Source: Acanthochromis polyacanthus
Taxonomy: Eukaryota; Chordata; Actinopteri; Pomacentridae
Direction of reading: 5' to 3'
Assembly (NCBI RefSeq): GCF_021347895.1
Contig: NC_067120.1
Location: 17,097,361 to 17,161,360, forward strand
DNA length: 64,000 nucleotides
Shown here: positions 13,527 through 27,502 of the stretch, in pieces
How the letters are laid out: each line of letters starts with the position of its first letter
How positions within the stretch are numbered: position 1 is the stretch's first letter
The notes under the pieces: model-generated
The model's input: only the letters and a program-made list of their open reading frames with translations
Database searches by the model: none
What the model was told of the DNA's origin: nothing
Position numbers and translations under genes: made by a program

Positions 13527-14569
13527 TACAAATACAAATATGAGCACATAATGAAACATCCATATCCATACGCATAAATATGAATTTTCTTTGAATCTGT
13601 TGATATATAATAATACATTTTAACAAAAGGAACACATTTTTCATATTTCTGTCCTTTTCTGCCCTGCAGTGTGTGTGCTTAGGCTTTAAAAAAAGATCAA
13701 TTCAAGGTGTTTGTTCACCTAAATCCATGCAATCGTCAAAGTGGCTTTTAATATATTTTATCAGTTAATATAGTTCATTATTTTCAATCAGTGTGTTTTA
13801 TAAATTTGATATAAATAGCACTGTTGCCTGAATACACTGCAAAAGCAGAGCATAAGCACACTGCAGGCCACAGCTAGAACAACAAGTTCCCAAACTTGAA
13901 CGTGACTGTGGCCTTGAACTTGAACGAGAAAATCTGAACTTCTAATGGAATTCTATTTTAAATCAGTATTTTTCTGAGACTGTTTTATCTAAGTTTAACA
14001 TGTTTTTGTAAAGTTGCTAAAAAAAAATCCATCTGGCAAAACTTCAAAAGTTTCTGAAGGTTTGAACTGAAAAAAGAAAGAACAAAAAAGCACCATGGGA
14101 AAAAAAATCATAGATTGTGTTGGATTGTTGCTCTACAGTGTTCACAATATTTGTAAGTAATTATTATTATATCTAATTATCATTCAGGCTTTTTAGAAAA
14201 TGTTTCGATAATTTTTTGTTCATGGGTGACCTGTGGTCCGTTTTAATTCGTATTTATTCGAGTTTCACGTTAACATATTTAGTACACAGATGAAAAAAGA
14301 CAAAATATTGCAAAATAATGTACTCCTTATTTTTTTCTGTAAATAAGGAATTATTTAAAGGTTCAATCAAGTTCCAAAGAATATACACTTGTAGAGACTT
14401 TTTTCCAATAAGCACACATCTAAGAAAACTATGCCAGAGTGCATAAACTAAATAAATCAATGATATGACAAATGTATCTTTTTACAGCATTTTGTTTTTA
14501 TTTGGAATAATGTAAAAGTTGCCGAATACGCAGGATCAGCATATTTAGCTGTGAGTGTGTGTAAGAGAG

Positions 14570-14617
<48 letters not shown>

Positions 14618-17600
14618 TGTACAGTAAAACAATGCACTGATGCATGTGCAAGTTTGGGCTTGTGTCCTCCACTTGTTGCTGGATCGTGTGTTGGATTTTC
14701 GTGAGCGGTTCTGGGTATTTTTTGATGCAATATATAGTTCAGTGCAATTTTGGCTTTTTAAAACTATTTTAAGGGAAAAATCCAAATCTAGCATATGTCT
14801 CATTATTATTCTTTTAAATAGCCACAATGGACATTTTTGCGTATTTATTAATATGACAATTCTCATAATTTAGTTCGACCTTATATTTACGTAATTTTAC
14901 CTTTTAGACTGGTGGAGGAAAAAAAAGCACAGGGCAATTACTGCATGAGTTATTTAATTTTGAGTCGTAATTGCTCCAAATTTTGTGTTTTCAGTAATAT
15001 TATGAGCATAAATAGCCCTACAAACTGCCAGCCTGGGGCATTGCCACATGTCTGAGTTAATCGTACTTAATATTAAAAATCGCTTTTCACACAACACTGA
15101 CAGAGGGAATTAACAGATGGGAACAATACAATTTGGGGGGTGTGATATTGCTGTCTGCTGTGTTGCTGTTGCCTAAATGGAGACGAAAGATAATTTTGTT
15201 CTCCGGATTACTTCAGATGTGTCCTCTGGTCATGAGTCGTGTAGCAACACTAAAAAGTCTGCTGAGTGCCTCTGGATGTGAGTTTTTCAGCCAGATACAT
15301 TTGAAGTGTTGAGTGTGTGGTTTAGGTCATGTGCCAGTACTCAGTGTATTCTTACTAGTGCAACACACAGTGAAAATGAGTCATTCACCAGCACAACACA
15401 GCAATAAGCCACCAATACACTGCTTCATTTGTTAAATGGATAAATTGGTATTTAAGATTATGTGATTTAGTTTCATTTATGAGCTCGCTGTGATGTTGTG
15501 AATTCCATCCAATTTCCTCCTGGCTAATATGAAATCCAGATTGGATTGGTGAATGAGCTCCAAGTCAGCACTCACTGTAAATATATTTTTTTCTGCCATT
15601 ATAATGAATCCTTTTTTATTTCCACTCCTAAAGTGGCTTCAGTGTTCTGTTTTAAGTACAATAAAACTGAGAAACCGAGCATAATGAAAGTTAAATTGTA
15701 TGTTTTAGCCCTCGGGAGGACTGTCAGGGTTTGGGATTTGATAGACATGGAGGACAGACCAGGCTGCCTTTACTAAAATATATGTAGTCCTGCACAAAGA
15801 ATGCATTCACTAATTGAATGTCATTTTATTTGCTATGTATTTAATGAATACTAAAAAAAATCTAGTAGATGTCTATTGGTAGCTATATATAGATTTTTTG
15901 CCAAAAAAATGTATATTTTATGTTTACAGGGCAATATAAATGCTACATAAAATACGACTTCAAACATGTAGATCCTTAATGTGAAACCATCTTGCTGTAA
16001 CAGAGGCTGCCGTGCTTTCTAAATCTTAATAAAAGGATATTTTGTTGTGTTTTTTAAAAGATGAAAAAGTAGGAAAATGAAATTGGAAGTCCAGGTTAAA
16101 AATGTGTTGTGCAGGTTTGGCGACTTTGCAGTTCCATCTTATATTTAGCTCCGGCATTCTCACTGACCGACTACACAAAGTGGTGAAAAGTAACACCATG
16201 CCGCGGGTTAATACACACAGGAAAGAAATGGAGCTAACTTGAAATCAACCACTTTGGCAGTCTAGCACATCTAAAGGTCACAGTGCATTCCAAAAAGCTG
16301 TGCGACACTTGTATTTTCACTGTACTTCTGTCAATCACACCAGCGCCTGCTTCAGGCTTTAAATCAGCAATTGTTGTTGGTCCGTTATAAAATCAAGGTT
16401 CAAATCTCCTCTGGTCCAGTCAGATCGGGTTTCTGCGGTAGGAGCTGACCAGGCTCCCTGTTGCCCTCCTGTACTGTGAATGTGGTAGAGCAGATGAGTA
16501 GATCTACAGTGGCCACTACAGGCTGTGGCACACTCATACAGGATCAGCACCACAGTACAGTAGAAAGTAGGCCAGGCCTGAAAAGAGAGGAGAAGAGCTG
16601 GACAAAGAGGCCGAGACTTTGTTACATAGACTCACACTTATTGTATACTCGCGTTTTTGGTGTTGCATCGTATGTGCCGGTGCCGAAATTTTTGCACTAA
16701 AACGAAATAATATACCGTAGGCTTAATAAAGATTATAATTAGAGAAACAAGTGTTGATGCATTAACATGCGTATCGCTACGTGCACATAAACACAGAAGT
16801 CTGTAAATCTGCTTTACCTCAACCCTCCCACTGTACATGGAAGCCATTAGTGCATTACACCAGTGACTTCTAAGGACTGGCCGTTTTATATTCTCCCTGT
16901 GTTAATCAGGATGTCAGCTGGGAGTGTCACATGTAATTTATCTAAAAAACCACAGCAACTCCACAGAGACGGTAAGCACAGTCAAAATGACATAATATTG
17001 GACTGGGGAGAGTTTCAGGGGGTGACAGATGATGTAGATTTTCCCCTCCTGCATCTATCCCTCTTTTCCTTCCGATGTTCTGAAACAAGACCTGCGCAAC
17101 TTTCACACGGTTGCTTTACATCATGGGCCTTTTTAGCTGAGGCTCAAGTAGTTTTTTTTTCTTTGTTCAAGGATATTTTTTGTGCTTGATGCACAACAAA
17201 AGTTTCACTGTTGAAAACTGAGCATTTAAACAGTTTTCTCAGAGCAACTTTGTCGGACGTTAGACAGATTTCTTTCATCCATCAACAATTTTATTTTCAG
17301 TCATTCAAATGAAACTCATTGTTTCTTTGTCATTTGACCACTTAATGTATTCAGTATGTATTTTAGAAACTTCAGTCTGTGGTCTACAGCATCACGTGTG
17401 AGTGTCTCTCAGCACGCATTGTCAGGACAGATACTTGTTTTATGTACCTGCCAGGCAAAGCGATATTCCAGATAACGCTGCGCTGCACCCACTCAACTTT
17501 TCTTTTCCAGTACTCGTATATTTCTTCAGCTTTTGGCCTCTGCTGTCGCCAAGGCAATTTAGTCAAAGGAAAAATGCAGAATCAGCAACATTGTTCCACT

Positions 17601-19151
17601 TGGAGGTAAAATTGGAAGTGTTGAAAGGCATTGCCTGCAACTCTCCAACTATCAAAATACTGTAAATCCCTTCCCTCACCTCACCTCCACTTCATCACTT
17701 ACATTCTGCTCATCAGCGCCGAGCTAAATTATGTTGGCTACGTTTAGAAAAATGCACCAGTTTAGGCTTTCTTTTGTTACTCAGTTGGGTTGACTCAGTT
17801 TGTACTGATTTCCATGGTGTAATACAGTACTCTGGTAATGTTTATATACTCAGGTTTCTTTGCTTACACTGCTGTCATGGCTGAGTGACCGAAAGGTTGT
17901 AGGGTTTTGTGTAAAATACAACAGGAATCACCTCACCAACAGGAGCTCTTTAAAACTTCAGCTTTAAAAGTATTTTATAACACAGATTGGTTTTTAAAGC
18001 CGTATTGTGTTTTCTTCCAGTACTTGCAGCCATCCATGTGGTACATATACTGTAGACTATCCCCTCTGCACATACTGGCCCAGGCTTCATGAGTCATCAA
18101 CATGCATGCACACACAAACAACACACCCACACTCACACACAGAGTGCAGTGAGTGCACAGCTCGGACATGAATCTCCCTCCATGGGCTGGAGGAGTTGGG
18201 TTACTCATGAGCCCATAAACATGTGCTGGCAGCACTCCAAGGCACTGCACTGTAATTACAAACGTTAGAAACAATATATAAAGGACCCTTCCCCGGCAAG
18301 GCCGTGTCCCGCGCTGCAATTAGCATCCTTGTACAGAATTATCACCCTTCAGCAGCCGCCACCGCACTGAGTGGAGGCCTTTAATTGGCAGTGTCCTCCT
18401 TGGTGTGCTAGAGGACAACCCTCACATCTCTCTTTATCTTCCGTCACACTCTGTTTTTCTGCAATCTGAGATTTGACTAATGATGACTAACTGCCTCTGT
18501 TGTCCTTCGCCCCATTCCACCTCCACACGATTGTAATGGCATCGCATGCACGCTACATGACACCAGCACGGGCGCACGTTAAAAGCCGTCTCATGCATTA
18601 ACGCCGCGCAGCCTGTACGCGCCCTCATGTGTGATCCGAACATACTGTGCTGCATGTGCAGAAAATCGCTTATTATACTCACAAGTACACGCAGATGCGC
18701 CACTTCACCCACGCACATGACACTGTAGGCTTTCAGTAAAACGGCGTGCCAACGAGTGTGCACGTATGCAGCGAGTGGGTGCTACTGGGCAAGGCCAAGG
18801 CCGCGGCGGAGCTTGTGTGTTGGTGTTGGGTGAGCATGCGGCAGTAAGAGTTGGACGGTGCACAGGCCAGCAGAGAGGGTGCGGTGTGTTACATGTTCCA
18901 CTAATGAGTTTCCTTGGCCAGGCAAAACTGCAGGGCGAGCTTATTAGTAAACAGGCTACAGAGAAAAGACCCTACAGCCCTCCACTGCTGCTGCTGCTGC
19001 TGCTGCCGGCTCTCTAACTGATCACTCTCTGTTTCTGCTTCTCTCTATTGTTTTCTCTTCCTCTCAGTGTCTGTCGCTGTAAATTGTCTCTCCCTTCGAC
19101 TCAACAATTCTCACTCTCTGTTTTTCTCTCTCTGTCTCTCTCTTCATGTAG
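11774..19151. other. Putative intron or intergenic DNA
   Basis: No coding exon or complete transposon is recognised. Microsatellites: (GT)n at 11796-11829, (AC)n at 13492-13523, (GT)n-(GA)n at about 14573-14617, and (CTG)7 at about 18985-19005. The interval 18,230-18,420 is less repetitive, contains ATTA-type motifs and a TATATAAA at 18275-18282, and has the look of a conserved non-coding element. I cannot test conservation here. Confidence 0.45.
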
Positions 19152-19220
19152 CCACAGGCACAAGCAATTTGGCCAACAAGTGAAATCACGGACAGACAGA
19201 CTGGCGATCACAGCAGCATC
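19152..19220 (+). ncRNA. Candidate exon of let-7 host transcript (69 bp)
   Basis: A long pyrimidine tract (about 19080-19147) leads to an AG at 19150-19151, and the block ends in a consensus donor GTAAGTA at 19221. It is 69 bp, a multiple of three. In the frame set by the ATG at 11700 it is open throughout, encoding CHRHKQFGQQ followed by VKSRTDRLAITAA. I recognise no domain or family. The quality of both splice signals is the main evidence that this is a real exon, either of the let-7 host RNA or of an alternative upstream leader for ppara. Confidence 0.45.
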
Positions 19221-22200
19221 GTAAGTACCATAATGTATTGTAAATTTAATATGTTGTTACTTAATAATGTAATGCCATTGTACTGCCTTGCATTTCATTT
19301 AATGAGATAGGGTCTGTAATTAGATGCGGTGAAAGTTTCATTCGTTATAAGCATGTAACTGCTCTGTCTACATCTATTTTCCAAGACTTATTATAATGTG
19401 AGCCTGCATTAGATTAAACCATCATGGCTGGATATTGTGTTTTTATCCCATTTGAAAGGCCAAGTGGTCCCATTGGCTTATTAGTGCGGTACATTAAGAA
19501 GCATAAACAAACATATTCTTTAGTGCGCATGCAGAGAGAACACTTAACGGTCTAATCTTAATTGTCCACTAGGCATAGCGCAAGTCTTGACTCTGTCTGT
19601 GCCTGGTCCTGGATCTGTTAGAAAATGGCTTCCACTCTGTGCCTTCCAGCTCTCAGCTCCCCACCGCCATTTTGTGTATCGCTGCCAAAGTAGTCAGGTA
19701 GCAGGATGAGAGGGACAGAGTGAAGTGGGAGAGAAAAAGTGGGTGCAACTGGATGCTGAGTTAAAATAAACCGAGAGGAGTGGAAGGAACTGGAGGGAAG
19801 CAGTGCTCCAATCCATAGTGACAAAATACTTAACATGTCTTTTTCTCATTGAGAGATGTATTAATTGTTTCTGGCCGACTACAGAGAAACAAGCAGCCTC
19901 CCCCTTTGGACCCCTTCACTGCTCCTCTTCTCAAAGAGCTGACTTTGGGTGGACACCAGAAACACTTCTTTGTCACTGGGGCAAATGCTGCTGGCAGAGG
20001 CCACAGCTGTATCACCCCCTCCACCCTCCAACAGTCCTCCCTCTCTCCTAACTAAACCTGCCTGCTTCTGCTTCTCCAGAGCCTGTGTGTGCTTGGGTTC
20101 AGCTTTAACATCTGCTTTAATACCTGTCTCCACCCTGACCACTGTGTGCTGTAGCTTCAACCCCAACTGTGCCTGTATCATATGCACTTTGTAACCCCAG
20201 GCCCCACCCTCCAACCTCCAGCTACAGTAAATAGCTGTCTGCAGCTCTGGAATTCTGTATGCGCCAGGAATTTGATTACATGTGCAGATGTTATTAAAAT
20301 CCTCCTCTCATCTGACCCTAAGACCACGGATACTATATCAAGTTTTCACTTTGTGCCTGATGTTGCTGCCCTCTTGGTAGCCCACCTACCTGACAAAGTC
20401 ACTCAACATCTTAAGGCGTTTTAGCTCCCGCTATTGTGAGTGATAGTGGAAGATTATTGGAAAAAAATACTGATATCTTTTTTTTGTTATTTGACCTAGA
20501 GTTGCGTACAATAAAATTATTATAGCTCAATTATAACTGATGTAGCACTATAAACTTTTGGAGCTATTTCAGTTGAACAGCCCTATTTTCATCTGTTGCC
20601 ACACACGTTTTTTTTCTGTAGTTTATGGAATGAGCTTCTGAAAGTGTATTGTATTCAAAAAGAGGTGCTCATTTTGACTCTTTGGATGCGATTTTACATA
20701 TTGTTGCTCAGCTTTACTTCATCGAAAAACCTCAATCAACCACTTGTTTTAAAAGCAGATAATGTTTGTTGTTGTCAGTGGTTTACAACGTATAGGAAAA
20801 TAGCACAAGTATATACCTGCGTACTATATGTGTTTATGTCTGGCAGTGATGCTGTAAAAACTCCCTCGGTGTATCAGTTTGTCTCTTTGCTGCCATGTAA
20901 CTGATTTAGACACTAGGTGCAAAATATAGCAGACGTCCCTCCAGCAGTAAAACCTGGCCTATTTAGGCCTGTCACAGACAAGCTCTCATTGAGACAGACA
21001 GTCAGTCAGTGGCTTCACTAACAGTTCAGAATGCCCTCTGTCCCCTTTGGCTACTCGCTCCTTAATCTGGCCATGTGTTTGCATATGGGACAGAGCGGCC
21101 TCCATATTGTGTTTGTGGAATGAATTATGAATGCTATTGCATAACCGTGGCCTGTTTCTAGGGCATACTGTATCTCTACAGCATCTACCCAGAGACCAAA
21201 GCATGAATACATTTATCCAGCCTAGACCTCTTGGAAATGGTACTGTGAAGCTGGCCTGCCTGCGTTTGTTTATGGTTATATAGAGCAGATGGCCATGCAA
21301 CATGGTCGCATATCACACACTGGCTGCCTCGCCGGTTCTGCCACACACATAAATGCTTATAGGCAGAAATGTAGCACTATTTGAAGGGGATTCAAAGCCA
21401 CAGAAATCCATTCATTATTCCTCTATAACTCATTAGGGAGAAAGTATTAAGTCTCTTTATCAGAGAATATTACTGTGTATTCCCCTTCATTCTGGCAGCT
21501 GTCCTGGAACTATAGGCACTAGCGCTAAAAACTGCTGCCAAATCAAGCTTTTCAATGCTAACTGTGGTTAACTGTACTGTATTTACAGCCTTAGCTTTCA
21601 GCTGCAACTGCTAACCACAGTAGTGAGTGTGACTACACCCAGCTGTATCCTGGAAGTAACAAGCTCTTCAAGGTTACAAACTGTACAGATCCCTGTCTGC
21701 GTACTCTGGCCTTCTGTCTGTCAGCTGAAGTTCATATCCAGGGAGAAAGGTATTTGTCCCACCCTCTAAATATAGCTGGCGACAGATGCAGCTCAATGGG
21801 GCACTGCCCAAGCTGAAAGGGGCCCTGCAGGCAGGCCAGAGCAGAACAGGGCATGCAGGCGTGTCAGAACTATAGACTTCCTCTAATAGACAGACCCTAT
21901 AGGTCACCAGCAGCCACATGGAAGTGCATGTTTCACCAGCTCCCATTAGCATGGCGACACAAAGACTAAGCCTGGAGACTTTTACATGAGTATACAACAG
22001 GCAACGTTTGATGTATTTAATGTTTTATGAGATGAATATTGACATAGTGCATTGTTAAAAAATATCAAAATGCGGAAATTCATCTTCCTCTTTATGGTAT
22101 TTATAGATGTAATGAAATCAGGACTTTGCTTTGAAACCTTTTTAGCACGGCCGCAATTTGAACAGCTCTGGTGTACCTGATTACAAGACTGTTAACCTTG

Positions 22201-25200
22201 TAACCCTAAAGAGGCAGCACCAGTCATGGGCTGTATGCTGGTACCCCTGTGTAAATTTGCCAAGGGTTTATACAGAGGAAGTCACTCAAGCATATGCACA
22301 GAGGTGACAGGAGAAAATACTGGATGAGCTGAAGGCAAAGACTGACTTAAAGTGCAATTATGCACTTTTATACCACTTACCAAAGATGAAACAAAAATCC
22401 ATTTGGACAAAAAAAAAAAAAAAAAATTGTTCCTATTAATTTGCTGAGTGTCCTCGAGTTAATCATCAGTTCAGTTCAGTCGAGCTATTAGAGTGTAATG
22501 AAGCATCTGTGTTTTGTTTTTTTTGTGTGTGTCTTTCCCGCCCAAAGTAAGATCGGCTACCTAATGTGCACAGTGATTCAAGCATGTTTTATCTGCTCTA
22601 ATATGCAGACACCTGCTCCAGACAAGTCGCTCTGTGTCGACCTGTGTCGCTGAGTGCATCCTGCAGCCTGTGAGCATATGCATGCAAATGGGGTGTATGT
22701 TTCTCTGTGTACGTGTGACTGTATACTGTGTGAGAGAGATGAGAAGCAGCTGGCAAGGTTGGGCTGAGTGGTCTGGGCAACCCCTGCTGCGTGCCCTGTC
22801 ATTACAATGATTGGGGTCATTTTTTACCTCTAAAGATGCGCTGGGATCAGCTAAGTCTGCCTAATCCAGCCCTTTTCACCTGGCATGTTTATGGCCCTGC
22901 TGGGGGATGGAGGGGTAAGTCACCGGGGCCAGTTCATCTCGCAGCCTGACAGGCAGACACACATACTATGCACATAGGCGTGAGTACATGCACACTCCAT
23001 CACACTCGCATACACGTGTTGATCTGCACTCAGAAACACCATGCGTACACATCCGCGTACAGCACACATGCATCAGTGTATGCGGGAGGACCTTCACTGT
23101 GCATTCACACGCCTTCACATACACCCATAAACTCCCTGTTCTTTCTCTCTCCCAACACACACTCACACAAGGTTTGCGAGCTCAATATCTGCCTCATGCA
23201 GAGGTGACGAGGAGGTCAGCCTGTCTGACTTTGAGCAGAATCCCCCTGTGGCTTGCCCCAGCCATTCCCCGTGGCATGTGTAACAGGACCTGCCCATGCA
23301 GCCTCTCCTCTCCCGCCTGCTCCTGTCCTCCTCCTCCTCCTCCTCCCGCTGCTGACTGCCCCTTGGCCCTGGTATAAATAGATGGGTCATGCCTGCTGTG
23401 CTACCCTGAGGGGGCGTGTGGGGGAGGAGGAGGGGGCACAGTAGCCATGCTTCCTTTTATAAATGCTCCACCGTGTCTATGTGGATTCCTCCTGTCTGCA
23501 CCCAGACTTCTCTTGTGGCAGGGCCCTCGCGTAGACGTATGCAGACAAGAGACGGAGCAGGTATTTCTGACCGCATCGTTCGTATAAGGGAAGCCACGAT
23601 GATGAGCACATTGAGGTTGACTATTTGCAGAACTCAAACTTAAGCACCCGTTTAATGTTGTGGTGCCAAAAAGCATCCATAAAGAAAAGGATGAGGGGGA
23701 AGTGTCTGAAAAAGAGCTGTAAGATGAGCGTTTAAGTAAAGATGAACGTGAGCTACAGTACAGTGGGCAACTTAGTATCACTTGATTTCTTTTTATTTTA
23801 AGACCACTACAAAATCTTTCCTCATCTCAACAATGTCCTGAATTGAATAGTCCAAATTTAGAAAAAACATGTTAAAAAAGAGGAGTTATATGATCATACA
23901 TTTCTGCAAGTGAAATTGTGAAATACACTGTGCTAATATGTATACTGAAAAGGTATTGAGGTTTGATATGAAGTCTTATTTATAGGTCCTGCAATTCCGT
24001 TTAAGGTCAGAATTTGCTCAGTGTAAACTGTGCTGCCATCCTGTTTAGGAGTCTGTCACAACAGAGATCTCGTAATATCTCGGTAAATTAAAGATTGTAT
24101 TAGTGGCAAATGTACAAATGTCCAACCTCACGGCACATATGCAACACTAAATAAGCGATTTAATCAAATTGTTTTAAATTCTAGCGATATGGATGAGTAG
24201 AAATTTTCATGATTAGTTAAGATTTGAGGTCGTGTGTTGTGTAAAAGCTTCTTTTTCTGAATTATCCACCCACTGACTGACCACAGACCACCAGAACCCC
24301 AAAGATCAGCTTACAAGGTTACAGCGCTCCACCTCACTATCACTGCATTTCAACTCGGCTTCAGTATTGATTTATAGGCGCTGTAGCACTTAGGCTCAAG
24401 TGTGATTGAATTAAAGTGACTTTTTAAGCCGCGCATGCCTTTGCTGTGGACACTGTGTGAAACTCTGATGAGGTAAATGAATATCATCTTTATCAGTATC
24501 AAATCTAAAGGGTGTTTTTTCAAGTTTGCGTGCGCGGACATGTGCATGCATTCGAAACTGTGTCCTTGTGCGAGTGTGTGCATTTGTTTATGCACCCGTG
24601 TGCATGCGCCATGGTGTGTGTTTGTGTGACATTCTGAGACGATGAGGTGTAGAAAGCAGGACTTTGCACCACGGCCCCTCTAAACAGCTAATGGAGGTGC
24701 GAGGCTCAAGCAGCGTATCAGTTACAGACACTGTGCTTTCAAGTGAAGGAATGTTTGCTGAGTTTGCATACTTTTAAGAAGGCTGGATTTCAGGTGGACA
24801 ACCTCTCAATAAAGGAGGTGTTTTTAGATCGCGTTGCATAACTGTAAAAACCCCTAAACAAGCGTGCACATGGCTGTGTGTGTATGTGCTTGCATTGCAT
24901 ATTGGTCCTCTGCAGTACGTGTGTGTGGGAGTGAGTGTGAATATTTCCCTGTCACTGGCTGATGGCAACTGGCTTCACTTGAAAGCAATAGCTTTCCTGG
25001 ACATGCACTCTATTGGTCAGGACCCCAGGGCCATATACTATATTAGATTGAAGTATGTCCAGTCAGCAGACTGAGAGGACAGTGTGCCTTGACCCTGCTT
25101 TATGAAGTCGGGGCCCCACGCCTCTGAGCGTTTTGCAGGACTGCACAGTGAGAATTGGCTTGCATGCTGTAGCAGACACTTTTCTGTGTTTAGTTACTGT

Positions 25201-26083
25201 TTAAGCACTTAAAATCATTGCATATTAATGATTTAGAAAATGCTTGGCCTGAATATGATAAAAGAGCTCCCTAATATGCATGTTCATTTAAAGTTCTGGT
25301 TTGCTGCAAATCAGTATTCTAATGCTTGCTGCCTGTTTTAAGTTCAAAATGTAAATATAAAATCATTTTTTTCTCCATTTTAATGTTGTTTGTTTAGCAG
25401 TTGAATAGGATAAGCTTTAAATGAAATCAGCCCCTGTGCAGTGTTCTCTCTGTGTGTGGCTCTGTTTGTTCGTCTCATGTGTGTACATACAGTAGGTTCC
25501 ATATTTCTACTGTCAGCTTGTGTCTGTCTGCAAAGTGTCTGTGTGGTCCGTGTGCGTGTGTGTGTGTGTTACCGTGTAAGAGTGTGTGCCTGTGCATACT
25601 TACAAGCCACAGCGCTATGGTGTAAGTAAGGCAGTGCTGAATAATGCAGAGAGCCTCAGACTCACCACTGAGCAGACACAATGGGGCCTCTCAGCTCAAG
25701 ACATACCGTTCTGTATTGTGCTGTGCTGTACATTTGTGCCTTCACACATGTGATGCTATTACTGAAGAGGTACATGCTGACAAAGATCACCTCAATATGG
25801 CTCCGCCTCAGCAGACTGTATGACAGTCAAACATGCACAATGATGTGGTTTTATCATAGAACACATAAGCCGTACAGAGTTTCATGCATGCATACTGTAA
25901 ATAAACTTCACCCCACACACAAATCGTGAACAAACCTCAACAATATGTTTTCACCCAAAAAGCCCAAGCCTCTCTTATACAAACTGTCAGCCACTGGGGT
26001 GTTTGCAATTGATCTCATAGACGTCAAATCCAAAAGTCATCATGTTGAGGCATTTCTGTATTTCTCCGTTTCCTTTGTTGCAG
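19221..26083. other. Putative intron or intergenic DNA
   Basis: No coding exon is recognised. There is an A run at about 22410-22426, a good donor-like GTAAGT at 22915, and an acceptor-like pyrimidine tract ending at 20079. A TATA-like box at 23373 is listed separately. The rest shows nothing I can name. Confidence 0.45.
23373..23380 (+). promoter_or_regulatory. TATA-box match, possible alternative promoter for the let-7 transcript
   Basis: TATAAATA fits the TATA consensus and sits in GC-rich DNA (CCTGG before, GATGG after), unlike the AT-rich background where such matches are common by chance. A start about 30 bases downstream would give an exon of roughly 155 bases ending at a donor at 23561 (GAGCAG then GTATTT). 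The next good acceptor is the one at 26083, upstream of let-7a. Transcription from here is an inference. Confidence 0.3.
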
Positions 26084-26214
26084 AAGTAACAGATTTCCCC
26101 TCTCCGGGGGTTTTCAGCCGGAGTCTACCTGACATGCTGTTGAAACCGTGATGGAGGGAGGAGGCGATAGGCCAGAGCGCCCCCTCCTCCCCTTCGCTGC
26201 ATGTTACAGAGCAG
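26084..26214 (+). ncRNA. Candidate exon just upstream of let-7a (131 bp)
   Basis: This is the best-looking non-coding exon in the left half. The acceptor is a long pyrimidine tract ending TTTGTTGCAG at 26083, and the donor is AGAGCAG followed by GTGAGA at 26215. The small ORF that can start at 11700 ends here with a TGA at 26130-26132 after encoding SNRFPLSGGFQPEST. The exon lies 686 bp upstream of the let-7a 5p arm, so a spliced primary microRNA transcript could include it. Confidence 0.45.
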
Positions 26215-26890
26215 GTGAGAAACATTAACAGAGGCAGCGACTGTGGCCTCTGCTCCACACATGTGGGCCAGGATATGAGCTAGCTCGAGCTCGCCTACTC
26301 TCAACGCTGGTCAGTAATGTTAACACTCTCCTCTCAGAACCAGAGAAAACAGCACAGGGAAACTGAAACAGCACAGATTATTGTGCAAATCATTTTCTGA
26401 ACCACAAGTAATTTGCCTTTTTGATTGTTTCATGTGAATCATTACAGGGGTCAAAAAAGGTCAAACTTGTTGATCTTCCTGCCAACTATCTGACATTGAT
26501 ATACTAAATTCTAAAAGATACATAGAAGGTATTTATTGAGCATTACACTAGATGTTGATAGTTTACGCATTAAATTACTTACATTTCTCATAAATAATGT
26601 ACCCTTTTAGTTACTTACTGGTTGCATTTGAATATGGAAACATCTTGGCTACACAATTTGTTTGTCAAATGAGCACCTTGTTGGGTCATTTGAATTCCTT
26701 CTCATGAACTCAGAGACCCAGTTGTCACATTGTGTTCTGGACACACAAACTACAGTCAAAGCAAGTGGAGAAGGGCCTATGTATTTGTGTTTCTGTGAAT
26801 CATAACCGCTATTTTGCATTCAGTGAGGTATGTCAAAGCGGATTGCCTGCATGAACGGGGACGTGAAACGACTTTGTTTTTAAGGACTGT
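26215..26890. other. Putative intron upstream of let-7a
   Basis: AT-rich DNA without a recognisable gene or repeat. If the exon at 26,084-26,214 is real, this is intronic or alternatively retained sequence of the primary let-7 transcript. Confidence 0.4.
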
Positions 26891-26892
26891 CC

Positions 26893-26975
26893 TTTGGGGT
26901 GAGGTAGTAGGTTGTATAGTTTTAGGGTCATACCCTTCCTGTCAGATAACTATACAACTTACTGTCTTTCCTGAA
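26893..26975 (+). ncRNA. let-7a microRNA precursor
   Basis: The 5p arm at 26900-26921 is identical to mature let-7a (starts TGAGGTAGTAGG, ends GTATAGTT). The 3p arm at 26950-26970 starts CTATACAACTTACTG and pairs with it across a loop of about 28 nt, giving the usual let-7 hairpin with GGGG before the 5p arm and CCT after the 3p arm. let-7 guides Argonaute to seed matches (GAGGTAG seed) in mRNAs of growth and stem-cell genes such as lin28, ras and hmga2. Fused to let-7b 608 bp downstream on the same strand, it is probably made from one primary transcript. I cannot assign the numbered locus. Confidence 0.97.
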
Positions 26976-27502
26976 GTGGCTGTAATGTCATCAGATGCCA
27001 TTGTTGGAGCTTTTGGATCCAGATCAACACAGGAATGTGCCTGTTTACTCACTGACTGCTGAGGACAGAACTCAGTTGCAACATTTGATAGCAGTAAGTT
27101 GTTTAGGATTGTATCTGCTTGAAGAATTTTTCCATCTCATGATTTTCATGGTTGCATTTTAAGACTTTCTGATTAATAAAAAAGTTTTTGATTCTCCTCG
27201 AACTACACAAATATTTCTTAATATCTCATGGGACGTTGTATACTGCTATTCACAAACCTACAAATCTTGTCATTTTTTTTTCTTTTGTTCGTATTTAACT
27301 GTTTACCTCATGTATGATCATCACAAGATTGTGTTTTAGAAATTCAAACCTGACTTGCAGGGTTAGTCATTGCTGCTTTTGTATGATTTGAAGTGTGGTT
27401 ATTGTTGAATGAGCATGTATTTGTTTTTCTATCAGAAAATGTACCGTGTTTACATGTTCACGCCGAAGGTTGCCAACCTGTAGGACCTTTCTGATGTTCG
27501 TA

